Of a stretch of 42,304 nucleotides of DNA, positions 31,350 to 39,690 are shown piece by piece. The first letter of the stretch is position 1; every line of letters begins with the position of its first letter. The translations under genes were made by a program, and so were the position numbers. The notes beneath the pieces are model-generated. The model had not been told where the DNA came from. It saw nothing but the letters and a program-made list of their open reading frames with translations, and did no database searches. This stretch comes from Actinomyces bowdenii (lineage in GTDB: Bacteria > Actinomycetota > Actinomycetes > Actinomycetales > Actinomycetaceae). Location of the stretch: positions 1-42,304 of the forward strand of contig NZ_JAGFOU010000032.1 in NCBI RefSeq assembly GCF_017592395.1. Reading direction: 5' to 3'.

Positions 31350-32618
31350 ATGGATCTGTACGAGTACCAGGCCAGGGAGCTCTTCCGCTCCCACGGCGTC
31401 CCCGTCCTGGGCGGGGCCACCGCCGCCACTCCCCAGGAGGCCGAGGCGGCGGCCCAGCGGCTCCTCGACGGCGGCGCCGAGCTCCTCGTGGTCAAGGCGC
31501 AGGTCAAGACCGGCGGGCGCGGCAAGGCGGGGGGCGTCAAGCTCGCCCGCAGCGCCGAGGAGGCGCGTCAGAGGGCCGAGGACATCCTGGGCATGGACAT
31601 CAAGGGCCACACCGTGCGCACCGTCCTCATCTCCGAGGGCGCCGACATCGACCAGGAGTACTACTTCTCCATCCTGCTGGACCGCGCCGAGCGCCAGTAC
31701 CTGGCCATGTGCTCGCGCGAGGGCGGCGTGGACATCGAGACCCTGGCCAAGGAGCGCCCCGAGGCCCTGGCCCGCATCGGCATCGACCCCCTGGAGGGCC
31801 TGACGCCGCAGGTCGCCCAGCGCATCGTCCGGGCCGCGGGCTTCGAGCCCGGCCCGGACGCCGACCAGGTCGCCACCGTCATCACCCGGCTGTGGGAGGT
31901 CTTCACCGCCGAGGACGCCACCCTGGTGGAGGTCAACCCCCTGGTGCTCGCCGACGACGGCCGCATCCTTGCCCTGGACGGCAAGGTCACCCTCGATGAC
32001 AACTCCCGCTTCCGCCACCCCGAGCACGAGGCACTCGTCGACGCCGCCGCCGACGACCCCCTGGAGGCGCGAGCCAAGGCCGCGGGCCTGAACTACGTGC
32101 GCCTGGAGGGCGAGGTCGGCGTGCTGGGCAACGGCGCCGGGCTGGTGATGTCCACCCTCGATGTCGTCGCCGCGGCCGGGCAGGAGCACGGCGGTATGCG
32201 CCCCGCCAACTTCCTGGACCTGGGCGGGGGCTCCTCGGTCGAGGTCATGGCCACCGGTCTGGAGGTCGTGGCCTCCGACCCGCAGGTGCGCGCCATCCTC
32301 GTCAACGTCTTCGGCGGCATCACCTCCTGCGACACCATCGCCCAGGGGATCGTCTCGGCCGTGGAGACCCTGGGCGGGCTGCCCAAGCCCATCGTCGTGC
32401 GCCTGGACGGCAACAACGCCGAGGCCGGCCACGTGATCCTGGCCCGGGCGGCCATCGAGGGCGTCACCATGGCCCAGACGATGGACGGCGCCGCCGACGC
32501 CGTCACCGCCATCGCCCAGCAGCAGCCGGCCGCCGATGCTGCCGCGATTGACGGCGCTGCGGCCGGCGCCCATTCGCGCACCGCCACCCCGACCACCACC
32601 GCAGCCCAGGAGGCCTGA
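31350..32618 (+). CDS. sucC: succinyl-CoA synthetase beta subunit
   Basis: A 422-residue ATP-grasp subunit, which with SucD interconverts succinyl-CoA and succinate with nucleotide phosphorylation in the TCA cycle. It opens MDLYEYQARELFRSHGVPV. Nucleotide-binding VKAQVKTGGRGKAGGVKLA and EVNPLVLADDGRILALDGKV are present, and GNGAGLVMSTLDVV plus NVFGGITSCDTIAQGI form the CoA-ligase domain. A 30-residue Ala/Thr-rich tail exceeds the E. coli length of 388. The ATG at 31350 follows GGGAGG. sucD starts 3 bases after its stop, so they are one operon. Confidence 0.96.
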   Translation: MDLYEYQARELFRSHGVPVLGGATAATPQEAEAAAQRLLDGGAELLVVKAQVKTGGRGKAGGVKLARSAEEARQRAEDILGMDIKGHTVRTVLISEGADIDQEYYFSILLDRAERQYLAMCSREGGVDIETLAKERPEALARIGIDPLEGLTPQVAQRIVRAAGFEPGPDADQVATVITRLWEVFTAEDATLVEVNPLVLADDGRILALDGKVTLDDNSRFRHPEHEALVDAAADDPLEARAKAAGLNYVRLEGEVGVLGNGAGLVMSTLDVVAAAGQEHGGMRPANFLDLGGGSSVEVMATGLEVVASDPQVRAILVNVFGGITSCDTIAQGIVSAVETLGGLPKPIVVRLDGNNAEAGHVILARAAIEGVTMAQTMDGAADAVTAIAQQQPAADAAAIDGAAAGAHSRTATPTTTAAQEA

Positions 32619-32621
32619 GCC

Positions 32622-33596
32622 ATGAGCATCTTCCTGACCGAGACCGACCGCGTCATCGTCCAGGGCATGACCGGCTCCGAGGGCCGCAAGCACACCGCCC
32701 GCATGCTCTCGGCCGGCACTAAGGTCGTAGCCGGGGTCAACCCGCGCAAGGCGGGCACGACCGTCGCCTTCGACGTCGCCCCCGTGGGCCCCGCAGCGGG
32801 GGGGATCAGCCCCGGAACCGTCGAGGTCCCCGTCCACGGCACGGTGGCCGAGGCCCGCCAGGCCACCGGCGCCGAGGTCAGCGTCGTCTTCGTGCCGCCG
32901 GCCTTCGCCAAGGCCGCCGTCACCGAGGCGGTGGACGCCGGCATGCGCCTGGTCGTGGTCATCACCGAGGGCATCCCGGTGGCCGATGCCACCTGGATGC
33001 GCGCCCACGCCGCCGCCCACGGCGTGCGGCTCATCGGCCCCAACTGCCCCGGCATCATCTCCCCGGGCCGCTCCAATGTGGGCATCACCCCGCCCGACAT
33101 CACCGGTCCCGGGCCCGTCGGCCTGGTCTCGAAGTCCGGGACCCTGACCTACCAGCTCATGCACGAGCTGCGGGACCTGGGCTTCACCACCTGCATCGGC
33201 ATCGGCGGGGACCCGGTGGTGGGCACCACCCACATCGAGGCCCTGGAGGCCTTCGAGGCCGACCCCGACACCGAGCTGGTGGTCATGATCGGTGAGATCG
33301 GGGGGGACGCCGAGGAGCGCGCCGCCCTCTACATCCGCGACCACATGACCACGCCGGTCGTGGCCTACGTCGCCGGCTTCACCGCCCCCGAGGGCAAGAC
33401 CATGGGCCATGCCGGGGCCATCGTCTCGGGCTCGGCGGGCACCGCCGAGGCCAAGAAGGAGGCCCTGGAGGCCGCGGGTGTCAAGGTGGGGCGCACCCCC
33501 AGCCAGACCGCCCGGATCGCGCGTGAGCTCCACCGGGCCAAGGCCGGTGGAGCCGCAGGCGGCGGGCAGGCTGGTCCCGCAGGCGGGTGCGAGTGA
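32622..33596 (+). CDS. sucD: succinyl-CoA synthetase alpha subunit
   Basis: A 324-residue subunit with the CoA-binding Rossmann domain ([30 protein letters not shown]) and the ligase domain carrying the phosphorylated histidine H263 in [32 protein letters not shown] and [14 protein letters not shown] are conserved. It is some 35 residues longer than the E. coli protein, from an insert after [10 protein letters not shown] and a Gly/Ala-rich C-terminus. It is translated directly after sucC, and its stop overlaps the start of the DUF6350 gene. Confidence 0.96.
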   Translation: MSIFLTETDRVIVQGMTGSEGRKHTARMLSAGTKVVAGVNPRKAGTTVAFDVAPVGPAAGGISPGTVEVPVHGTVAEARQATGAEVSVVFVPPAFAKAAVTEAVDAGMRLVVVITEGIPVADATWMRAHAAAHGVRLIGPNCPGIISPGRSNVGITPPDITGPGPVGLVSKSGTLTYQLMHELRDLGFTTCIGIGGDPVVGTTHIEALEAFEADPDTELVVMIGEIGGDAEERAALYIRDHMTTPVVAYVAGFTAPEGKTMGHAGAIVSGSAGTAEAKKEALEAAGVKVGRTPSQTARIARELHRAKAGGAAGGGQAGPAGGCE

Positions 33597-35086
33597 ATCT
33601 CAAGCGGTTGCGCCCCCACGACTGGGGGTGGGCCCTAAGGGCCGGCCTGGAGTCGGTCCTCCCCATCTGGATCCTCGTGGTCCTCATCACCGTCCTGGTG
33701 GTGCTGTCGGCCTCCAGCCTGGACGCGGCTGCCGCCCTGAGCGCGGGCCAGGCGCTGCGCGCCGGCACGGGCCTGTGGGGCCTGGCCTTCGGCGGGAGCA
33801 TCGGCGTGGCCGACTCCGAGGGCGGCGTCCTGGGCCTGCCGCTGCTGGGGATCACCGTTCTGCAGTGGCTGTGGACCCGCAACTGCGTGCGGCGCGCCCG
33901 GCCTGCCGGCCTCCTCAGCGGGGTCTGGACCTGGGCCTGCGCCACGGGAATCGCCGCCCTGGTGGCGCAGTCGGGCCCGATGGGCTCACGCACCTGGCCC
34001 GCGGTGGTGGGCCTGAGCCTGCTCAGCGGCCTGGTCATCGCCTGGCATCTCAGGACTGAGGGGCTGCTCCCCGCGGTGCTCGACCGGTGGTGGGCGATGC
34101 GCCCGCACTGGGTGAGCCCGGGCCTGTCTCTGGCGCGCGGCGCGGCCGCGGCCCTGGGGGTCCTCAGCCTCCTGGTGCTCCTGGCCGCGGCGGTCTCCAG
34201 TGCCGGCCGCGTCTCCCAGCTGCATGACTCCCTGGCGGGCGGGGGGATCCTAGCCTCCCTGGGGCTCATCGCCCTGCAGGCCGCCTGGCTGCCCACGGCC
34301 CTGGTATGGGCCGCGTCCTGGCTGGTGGGCTCGGGCTTCGCGGTGGGTGAGGGCACTGTCTTCGCCCCTGACCGGGTGGCTCCCGGGCCGGTGCCCTCCC
34401 TGCCGCTGCTGGGCCTGCTTCCTGCCGGCCCCCTTGGAGGGGTGGGGCTCTTCCTGCCCCTGGTGATCACCGCGGGCGCCATGGTGGCCGCGTGGCGACG
34501 GCGCCGGGTCCTGTACTCCCTGCGGGTGCGCTACGCCGTGGCCGCGGCCCTGCTGGCGGGGGCCGTGGTCTCCCTCGGCATGGGCGCCGCCTGCCTGGCG
34601 GCCTCGGGCCCGGTGGGGCCGGGGGCCATGGCGGAGGTGGGGCCCAAGACCGGCTATGCGATGCTGCTGGTCTTCCTGGAGGTCTCCGCGGGGCTGGGCG
34701 CGATCGCGGTCCTGTCCCACCCCTACACCCTGAGCCTGGCCTCCGGGGCCGTGAGCACCACCGCCCAGGCGGCCACCGAGGCCGCCACCACTGCCCGCCA
34801 GCGGGTGGGGGAGACGATGGACTCCACGGCCGAGTCCGCCCGCGGGCGCCGCGCGGCCCGCGCCCGCAGCGCGACCACTCCCGGCGCTGCCGGTCCTGGG
34901 AGCGCGGGCAGCCCCGGCAGCGCCTCCAGCCCCCATGAACCCGTGGAGGCGGGCCAGGCGGCGCAGGGGCGCCCCGCCACGGCGGCGCGCCCTCCCAGCC
35001 CGTGGCGCAACTGGCGCGAGCAGGCAGCGGGCCAGTCGTCGGACCGTCAGCCACTGGAGAGCGAGCAGGATGATGAGCAGGCCTGA
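33587..35086 (+). CDS. DUF6350 family membrane protein
   Basis: A 499-residue integral membrane protein with about nine to ten hydrophobic segments up to residue 390, then a disordered Ala/Arg/Pro-rich tail. The family is recognised from segments such as [20 protein letters not shown] and from its conserved position between sucD and purN in actinobacteria. Function is unknown. The GTG at 33587 overlaps the sucD stop by 10 bases; a second GTG at 33593, overlapping as GTGA, is equally possible. It belongs to the sucCD-purN transcriptional group. Confidence 0.75.
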   Translation: MRVNLKRLRPHDWGWALRAGLESVLPIWILVVLITVLVVLSASSLDAAAALSAGQALRAGTGLWGLAFGGSIGVADSEGGVLGLPLLGITVLQWLWTRNCVRRARPAGLLSGVWTWACATGIAALVAQSGPMGSRTWPAVVGLSLLSGLVIAWHLRTEGLLPAVLDRWWAMRPHWVSPGLSLARGAAAALGVLSLLVLLAAAVSSAGRVSQLHDSLAGGGILASLGLIALQAAWLPTALVWAASWLVGSGFAVGEGTVFAPDRVAPGPVPSLPLLGLLPAGPLGGVGLFLPLVITAGAMVAAWRRRRVLYSLRVRYAVAAALLAGAVVSLGMGAACLAASGPVGPGAMAEVGPKTGYAMLLVFLEVSAGLGAIAVLSHPYTLSLASGAVSTTAQAATEAATTARQRVGETMDSTAESARGRRAARARSATTPGAAGPGSAGSPGSASSPHEPVEAGQAAQGRPATAARPPSPWRNWREQAAGQSSDRQPLESEQDDEQA

Positions 35087-35165
35087 GAGGGAGCGGGCGG
35101 CCGGCAGGCCTGAGCCCGTCGGGGCGGCGCCGGGCGAGTCGAGTGAGGAGCGAGGAGGGGTGCCG

Positions 35166-35870
35166 ATGCGCCCGACCAGGAATGCGGCCCGGGACGCGAG
35201 CAGGGATGCGGCCGTGGAACAGCCCCCGGGCTCCCCGGGTCGGGGCGAGATGATCGCCGACTCCGGCCGCCTCGGTCCGGCCAGGCTCGTTGTCCTCATC
35301 TCGGGCACCGGCTCCAATCTGGCCGCCCTCCTGCGCGCCTGCCAGGATCCGGCCTATGGGGCGCAGGTGGTGGGCGTCGTCGCCGATCGGCCGTGCGCGG
35401 GGCTGGGGCACGCCGAGGACGCGGGTGTGCCCACCGCGGTGGTGCCCCCGCGCGACCACCCCGAGCGGGCCGACTGGGATGAGGCCCTGGCCCGGGCCGT
35501 GGCCGTCCACGAGCCCGACCTGGTGGTGTGCGCCGGCTTCATGCGCCTGCTGGGCCCGGGGTTCCTGGGCCGCTTCCCGGGGCGCATCATCAACACCCAC
35601 CCCTCCCTGCTGCCCGACTTCCCCGGGGCGCACGCGGTGCGCGACGCCCTGGCGGCAGGGGCGCGCCGCGCCGGGGCCACCGTCTTCTGGGTCGATGAGG
35701 GCGTGGACACCGGCGCCATCATCGCCCAGGTGGAGGTGGCGGTCCTGGACGGCGACGACGAGGACTCCCTCACCGAGCGCATCAAGGCCGCCGAGACCCC
35801 CCAGCTCATCGACGTCGTCGCCCGCCTGGCCCGGCACAGCCGCACCGGAGGACCGGGGGAGGGGGTGTGA
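35166..35870 (+). CDS. purN: phosphoribosylglycinamide formyltransferase
   Basis: A 234-residue enzyme for the third step of de novo purine synthesis, transferring formyl from 10-formyl-THF to GAR. Substrate loop [29 protein letters not shown], and the catalytic segment [13 protein letters not shown] (N143, H145) are present, as is [13 protein letters not shown] with the catalytic Asp. A 40-residue non-conserved N-terminus remains even from this start. The ATG at 35166 follows GAGGAGGGG; the ATG at 35069 inside the preceding gene is less likely. purH follows after a pseudogene and a riboswitch. Confidence 0.94.
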   Translation: MRPTRNAARDASRDAAVEQPPGSPGRGEMIADSGRLGPARLVVLISGTGSNLAALLRACQDPAYGAQVVGVVADRPCAGLGHAEDAGVPTAVVPPRDHPERADWDEALARAVAVHEPDLVVCAGFMRLLGPGFLGRFPGRIINTHPSLLPDFPGAHAVRDALAAGARRAGATVFWVDEGVDTGAIIAQVEVAVLDGDDEDSLTERIKAAETPQLIDVVARLARHSRTGGPGEGV

Positions 35871-36230
35871 GCCGGTGCGACCGGCGGCCCCCGCCACCTC
35901 CTGGAGGACCTCGGCCTGGACCTCCACGGCGGGCAGATGCTCGCCGTCACCGGCCGTACCGGCTCGGGCAAGTCGATCCTGCTACGGATCCTCGCCGGCC
36001 TCCTGCTGCCCCAGGAGAGCGGCGTGTCATGGGAGGGGACCGCCCTGGAGGCCATCACAGTGGGCGCCGGGCCCCTGCGCCGCTCGAGCACCTCCGCCCT
36101 GGATGAGGCCACCACCCACCGGGTCGTCGCCCACCTGCGGGAGCTGGTCGACGACGGCGTCGGTATCCTCACCGCCACCCACGACCCCCTGCTCATTGAG
36201 GCCGCCGGCACCGTCATGCCCCTGCACTGA
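35871..36230 (+). pseudogene. ABC transporter ATP-binding remnant with internal deletion
   Basis: It reads on from the purN stop in the same frame: [20 protein letters not shown], then Walker A GRTGSGKS and [15 protein letters not shown]. It then jumps to [23 protein letters not shown] and the H-loop LTATHDPLL. The Q-loop, LSGGQ signature and Walker B aspartate are all missing, leaving about 120 residues of a normal 220 or more. No ribosome binding site precedes it and no permease is near. It cannot hydrolyse ATP in this form. Confidence 0.75.
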
Positions 36231-36255
36231 GCCGTCGGGTGGGGCCGTATGGGTC

Positions 36256-36261
36256 TATCCT
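36256..36261 (+). promoter_or_regulatory. -10 box of the purH transcript
   Basis: TATCCT lies 6 bases before the first conserved riboswitch helix, so transcription would begin close to the aptamer 5' end. The -35 is not convincing. Confidence 0.45.
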
Positions 36262-36266
36262 GGGCC

Positions 36267-36348
36267 TGCCGCGACTGGCGAGGGTGGACCACCACCGGGG
36301 AGCGGCCCGGACATGCGGAGGGGACGTCGCCCGCCTGGGCGTCCCGCC
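36267..36348 (+). promoter_or_regulatory. ZTP/ZMP riboswitch (pfl motif)
   Basis: The leader carries the pfl hallmarks in order: GCGACTGGCGAGGGTGGA (36271-36288), CCACCACCGGGGAGC, and the distal CCCGCCTGGGC closed by GGGACG/CGTCCC. The aptamer binds the purine intermediate ZMP (AICAR) or ZTP, which builds up when 10-formyl-THF is short. That suits control of purH, whose product consumes AICAR and 10-formyl-THF. The ribosome binding site AGGAG (36365-36369) lies 17 bases past the last helix, so either translation or termination could be the output. Confidence 0.88.
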
Positions 36349-36375
36349 GACCCGCTGGCACCACAGGAGCATCCC

Positions 36376-38274
36376 GTGACCGCACACCCCGACCCCTCAG
36401 CCGCCCCCTCCGCCACCCAGGACGGGGCGCCCACGCCCCCAGCCTTGGTCCCCACCGCCCACGTGCCCACTGAGGGCCTGGAGAGCCCCGACCGCCTGCC
36501 CGTGCGCCGCGCCCTGGTCTCGGTCTATGACAAGACCGGCCTGGCCGAGCTCGCCGCGGCCCTGACCCGGGCGGGCGTGGAGATCGTCTCCACCGGCTCC
36601 ACGGCCGCGACCATCGCGGCCGCCGGCCTGCCGGTGACCCCCGTGGAGGCGGTCACCGACTTCCCCGAGTGCCTGGAGGGGCGGGTCAAGACCCTCCACC
36701 CGCGCATCCACGCCGGCATCCTGGCCGACCGCCGCAAGCGCGAGCACATGGGCCAGCTGGCCGAGTTGGGCGTGGCGCCCATCGACCTGGTGGTGGTCAA
36801 CCTCTACCCCTTCGCCCGGACCGTCGCCTCCGGGGCGCCCTTCGACGCCTGCGTGGAGCAGATCGACATCGGCGGGCCCGCCATGGTGCGCGCCGCCGCC
36901 AAGAACCATCCGAGCGTCGCGGTGGTCACTGACCCGGCCGCCTACGATGACGTCGTCACCGCCCTGGAGACCGGCGGCTTCACCCTGGCCCAGCGCCGAG
37001 CCCTGGCCGCGGCCGCTTTCGCCCACACCGCCGCCTACGACGCCGCCGTGGCCACCTGGATGGCCGAGCGCACCGAGAGGGACGGGGGTGCCCAGGTGAG
37101 CCGGGGCGCCGGGCATGCTGGGCGCCCCGCCGATGGGCAGCACGCTCACGACCCCGGGCCCGCCGTCCCGCCCGCCTATCTCGGCGCCGGCTACGAGCGC
37201 CTCTCCACCCTGCGCTACGGGGAGAACCCCCACCAGGGAGCCGCTGTCTACCGCCTGGCAGGCAGCAGCGGGGGAGTGGCCGGGGCGCGCCAGTTGCACG
37301 GCAAGGCCATGAGCTACAACAACTACACCGACACCGACGCCGCCCTGCGCGCCGTGCGAGACCACGGCGAGCAGGTGTGCGTGGCCGTGGTCAAGCACGC
37401 CAACCCCTGCGGCATCGCCGTCTCGGCAGCCGGGGACGTGGCCGAGGCCCACCGCAGGGCCCACGCCTGCGATCCCGTCTCGGCCTACGGCGGCGTCATC
37501 GCCACCAACGCCACCGTCACCGCGGCGATGGCCCGCCAGATCGCCCCCATCTTCACCGAGGTGGTGGCCGCCCCCGGCTTCGAGCCCGAGGCCGTGGAGA
37601 TCCTGTCGGCCAAGAAGAACCTGCGCCTGCTGGAGGTCCAGCCCCCACAGCACGAGGACTACGAGATCAAGCAGATCTCCGGGGGCGCCGTCATCCAGCG
37701 GCGCGACGCCCTGGACGCCCCCGGGGACGACCCGGCCGCCTGGCGCCTGGTGGCCGGGCCGGCCGCCGATGAGGCCCTCATGGAGGATCTGGTCTTCGCC
37801 TGGCGCAGCGTGCGCGCCGTGCGCTCCAACGCCATCCTGCTGGCCAGCGGCGGCGCCACCGTGGGCGTGGGCATGGGGCAGGTCAACCGCGTGGACTCCT
37901 GCGCTCTGGCCGTGGAGCGCGCCAACACCCTGGGCGCGCGCAGCACCGGCGACGCTGCCCAGGCGCCCGCCGCGCAGCCGGGCACCGAGTCGGGCGGTGG
38001 GCCGGGTGCTGCGGCGGGGGCGGAGAAGGGCGCCGTGGGCGGGGCCGATGCCGCTGAGGTCCTCGAAGCCGCCGTGCCCGAGAGGGCCCGTGGCGCCGTG
38101 GCCGCCTCCGACGCCTTCTTCCCCTTCGCCGATGGCCTCCAGGTGCTCATCGACGCCGGGGTGCGCGCCGTGGTCCAGCCCGGAGGGTCGATCCGCGACG
38201 AGGAGGTCATCGCCGCGGCCCAGGCGGCTGGCGTGACCATGTACCTCACCGGCGCCCGCCACTTCGCCCACTGA
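36376..38274 (+). CDS. purH: bifunctional AICAR transformylase/IMP cyclohydrolase
   Basis: A 632-residue enzyme for the last two purine steps. After a 42-residue disordered start, the MGS-like cyclohydrolase domain runs from [17 protein letters not shown] through [16 protein letters not shown] and NLYPFARTV. The AICAR transformylase domain has [36 protein letters not shown] (catalytic Lys/His), SNAILLA and FFPFADG. It is about 100 residues longer than usual, with low-complexity inserts (near [18 protein letters not shown] and [16 protein letters not shown]) at domain loops. The GTG at 36376 follows AGGAG. A longer in-frame upstream frame is out of phase with purN and rejected. Confidence 0.95.
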   Translation: MTAHPDPSAAPSATQDGAPTPPALVPTAHVPTEGLESPDRLPVRRALVSVYDKTGLAELAAALTRAGVEIVSTGSTAATIAAAGLPVTPVEAVTDFPECLEGRVKTLHPRIHAGILADRRKREHMGQLAELGVAPIDLVVVNLYPFARTVASGAPFDACVEQIDIGGPAMVRAAAKNHPSVAVVTDPAAYDDVVTALETGGFTLAQRRALAAAAFAHTAAYDAAVATWMAERTERDGGAQVSRGAGHAGRPADGQHAHDPGPAVPPAYLGAGYERLSTLRYGENPHQGAAVYRLAGSSGGVAGARQLHGKAMSYNNYTDTDAALRAVRDHGEQVCVAVVKHANPCGIAVSAAGDVAEAHRRAHACDPVSAYGGVIATNATVTAAMARQIAPIFTEVVAAPGFEPEAVEILSAKKNLRLLEVQPPQHEDYEIKQISGGAVIQRRDALDAPGDDPAAWRLVAGPAADEALMEDLVFAWRSVRAVRSNAILLASGGATVGVGMGQVNRVDSCALAVERANTLGARSTGDAAQAPAAQPGTESGGGPGAAAGAEKGAVGGADAAEVLEAAVPERARGAVAASDAFFPFADGLQVLIDAGVRAVVQPGGSIRDEEVIAAAQAAGVTMYLTGARHFAH

Positions 38275-38315
38275 CATCCGCTGAGGCCAGCTGTGGCCAG
38301 CGGGGGTTGGCGGAG

Positions 38316-38342
38316 GGCCTCCCTCCCAGTGGGAGGGAGGCC
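38316..38342 (+). terminator. hairpin terminator after purH
   Basis: GGCCTCCCTCCC at 38316-38327 pairs perfectly with GGGAGGGAGGCC at 38331-38342 around AGT, 41 bases past the purH stop. No U-tract follows. Confidence 0.65.
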
Positions 38343-38360
38343 GCGCGATGATGACGTCCT

Positions 38361-38550
38361 GCTGCACATCTTCAAGGGCCGGGCCGACCGGATCATGCGA
38401 AAAGGTCGGGGTTTCAGGGCCGCAGCGGTGCTGAAGATGTGCAGCCCTGTGCCCGTTGCACATCTTCGGCCGGCAATGGCCAGACCGGCCCCCGGAATCA
38501 CGCCGATCCTGGGGCCGGCCCCCGCCCGCGCGGAGCCGAAGATGTGCAGC
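38361..38550. repeat. palindrome pair E of the TGCACATCTTCA family
   Basis: Element 38361-38445 has perfect 14-base ends GCTGCACATCTTCA and its complement, with GATCATGCG at 38391. Element 38455-38550 has 13-base ends TGCACATCTTCGG and CCGAAGATGTGCA, where an A-to-G change in one arm is matched by T-to-C in the other. The gap is 9 bases. A GATCATCCGGATC motif follows at 38571. Confidence 0.85.
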
Positions 38551-39250
38551 GCCGCGGCCCGGAAGCGCTGGATCATCCGGATCGGCCGGGCCTGCTGGGT
38601 CTGCCCGCCCCCGGGGGCCGTGGCCCGGGGATGGTGGGCCCGGTCTGGCGGCGGGCCAGGGCGGTGGCGGGCTGCGATGCCCAACCTGAAGCCCCAACCA
38701 CCCTCCAGGCGCACTGCTCCCGGCCCTGCCCACCCCGACGGTGCTGACCGCTTCCCTGGGGAAGGCCGACGGGATCGCTGATCCCGTCAGGCCGGGGGCC
38801 GCAACAGGTTCCCAAGGGCGGCGCTTCTGAAGGCCTTCCAGCGCGATCCACCCCCGGGCGCCTCAGGCATATGGACCCTGACCAGCATGGATACGAAACA
38901 GTAGATGCGCGGGGCGGTGGAAGGACCTCCAGGGCTGCCACCAGCGCCCGCTCCAGCACCCCCGGGCCCAGCCGATGGCCCAGCCCGTGGGACATAAGAG
39001 GAGATTGGGCACGCCCCCGGAACCCACCCCCAGCCATCAGGGCCAGTCGTCAGGCCCAGCGACCCGAGGGCCCGGCGCGCCGGGCGGGCGCCGGGCAGGC
39101 ATGCCCAGCAGGCGCTCCGGGGCAGGCCGGCGCCCCAAGGCCGTCCAGCGCAAGGGCCCCACACCCCGGACCACCCCGAACCGGGGAGGGCACCAGGAGC
39201 CCACCCACCCCGATCGCAACCTCCCGGGGAAGTGCAACTAGACTGCCGCT
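38551..39250. other. 700-base gene-free region
   Basis: No frame on either strand has a start with a binding site or protein-family resemblance. Composition is GC-rich without clear codon bias. It may be decayed coding sequence. The only element I can support is TAGACT at 39239-39244, the probable -10 of the next gene. Confidence 0.5.
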
Positions 39251-39547
39251 GTGAGCCAGGAGGAGCCGCAGCGGTCCGCACGCCATCAGTCCTACCGCAC
39301 TGTAGGCGTCCTCGTCGTGGCCCTGGGCCTTCTCTCCGTACCGGTCCTCAGCCTTCTGGGCCACCAGCGCCTGGCCGTGCTGTGGCTGGCCGCAGGCCTC
39401 CTGGCCCTGGCCCTCATCCGCCTCCAGCGCCCCGACGGCTCCTGGATCGCGGCGCGCGGGCGCGTCTTCGACGTCGTCTTCGGCCTCGTCCTGGCGCTCA
39501 TCATCCTCCTGCTCTCGCCCAACGTGGACCTGCCCCGCCTCCTGTGA
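39251..39547 (+). CDS. DUF3017 family membrane protein
   Basis: A 98-residue protein with three hydrophobic segments (about 17-36, 40-57 and 75-92) and the family stretch LQRPDGSWIAARGRVFDVVF. DUF3017 proteins are small actinobacterial membrane proteins of unknown function. The GTG at 39251 has no ribosome binding site; TAGACT ends 6 bases before it, pointing to a leaderless mRNA. It stands alone upstream of the symporter gene. Confidence 0.75.
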   Translation: MSQEEPQRSARHQSYRTVGVLVVALGLLSVPVLSLLGHQRLAVLWLAAGLLALALIRLQRPDGSWIAARGRVFDVVFGLVLALIILLLSPNVDLPRLL

Positions 39548-39690
39548 GCGCCGGGGCCGGGCGGTGCGCCGCGGCCCCGGCCAGCCGCCCCATGGGCGGG
39601 ATGCGCCCGAATGGTGGCCGATATGGCAGGCTGTCCCCATCCGCGACGGCTCTCCAGCGCCGTCTGCCTGACATACGGAAAGGCACGCTC

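Noticed and set aside
30961-31803. 280-codon plus-strand frame over the sucC upstream region
   Set aside because: Arg/Ser/Pro-rich, out of frame with sucC, and overlaps the first 450 bases of the real gene.
36397-38733. 778-codon open frame antisense to purH
   Set aside because: Glycine/histidine-rich shadow of purH that also runs through the terminator and repeat pair E.
38573-39281. Several 90-190 codon frames in the gene-free region
   Set aside because: No ribosome binding site, no motif, mutually overlapping in different frames, and dominated by Pro/Arg/Gly.
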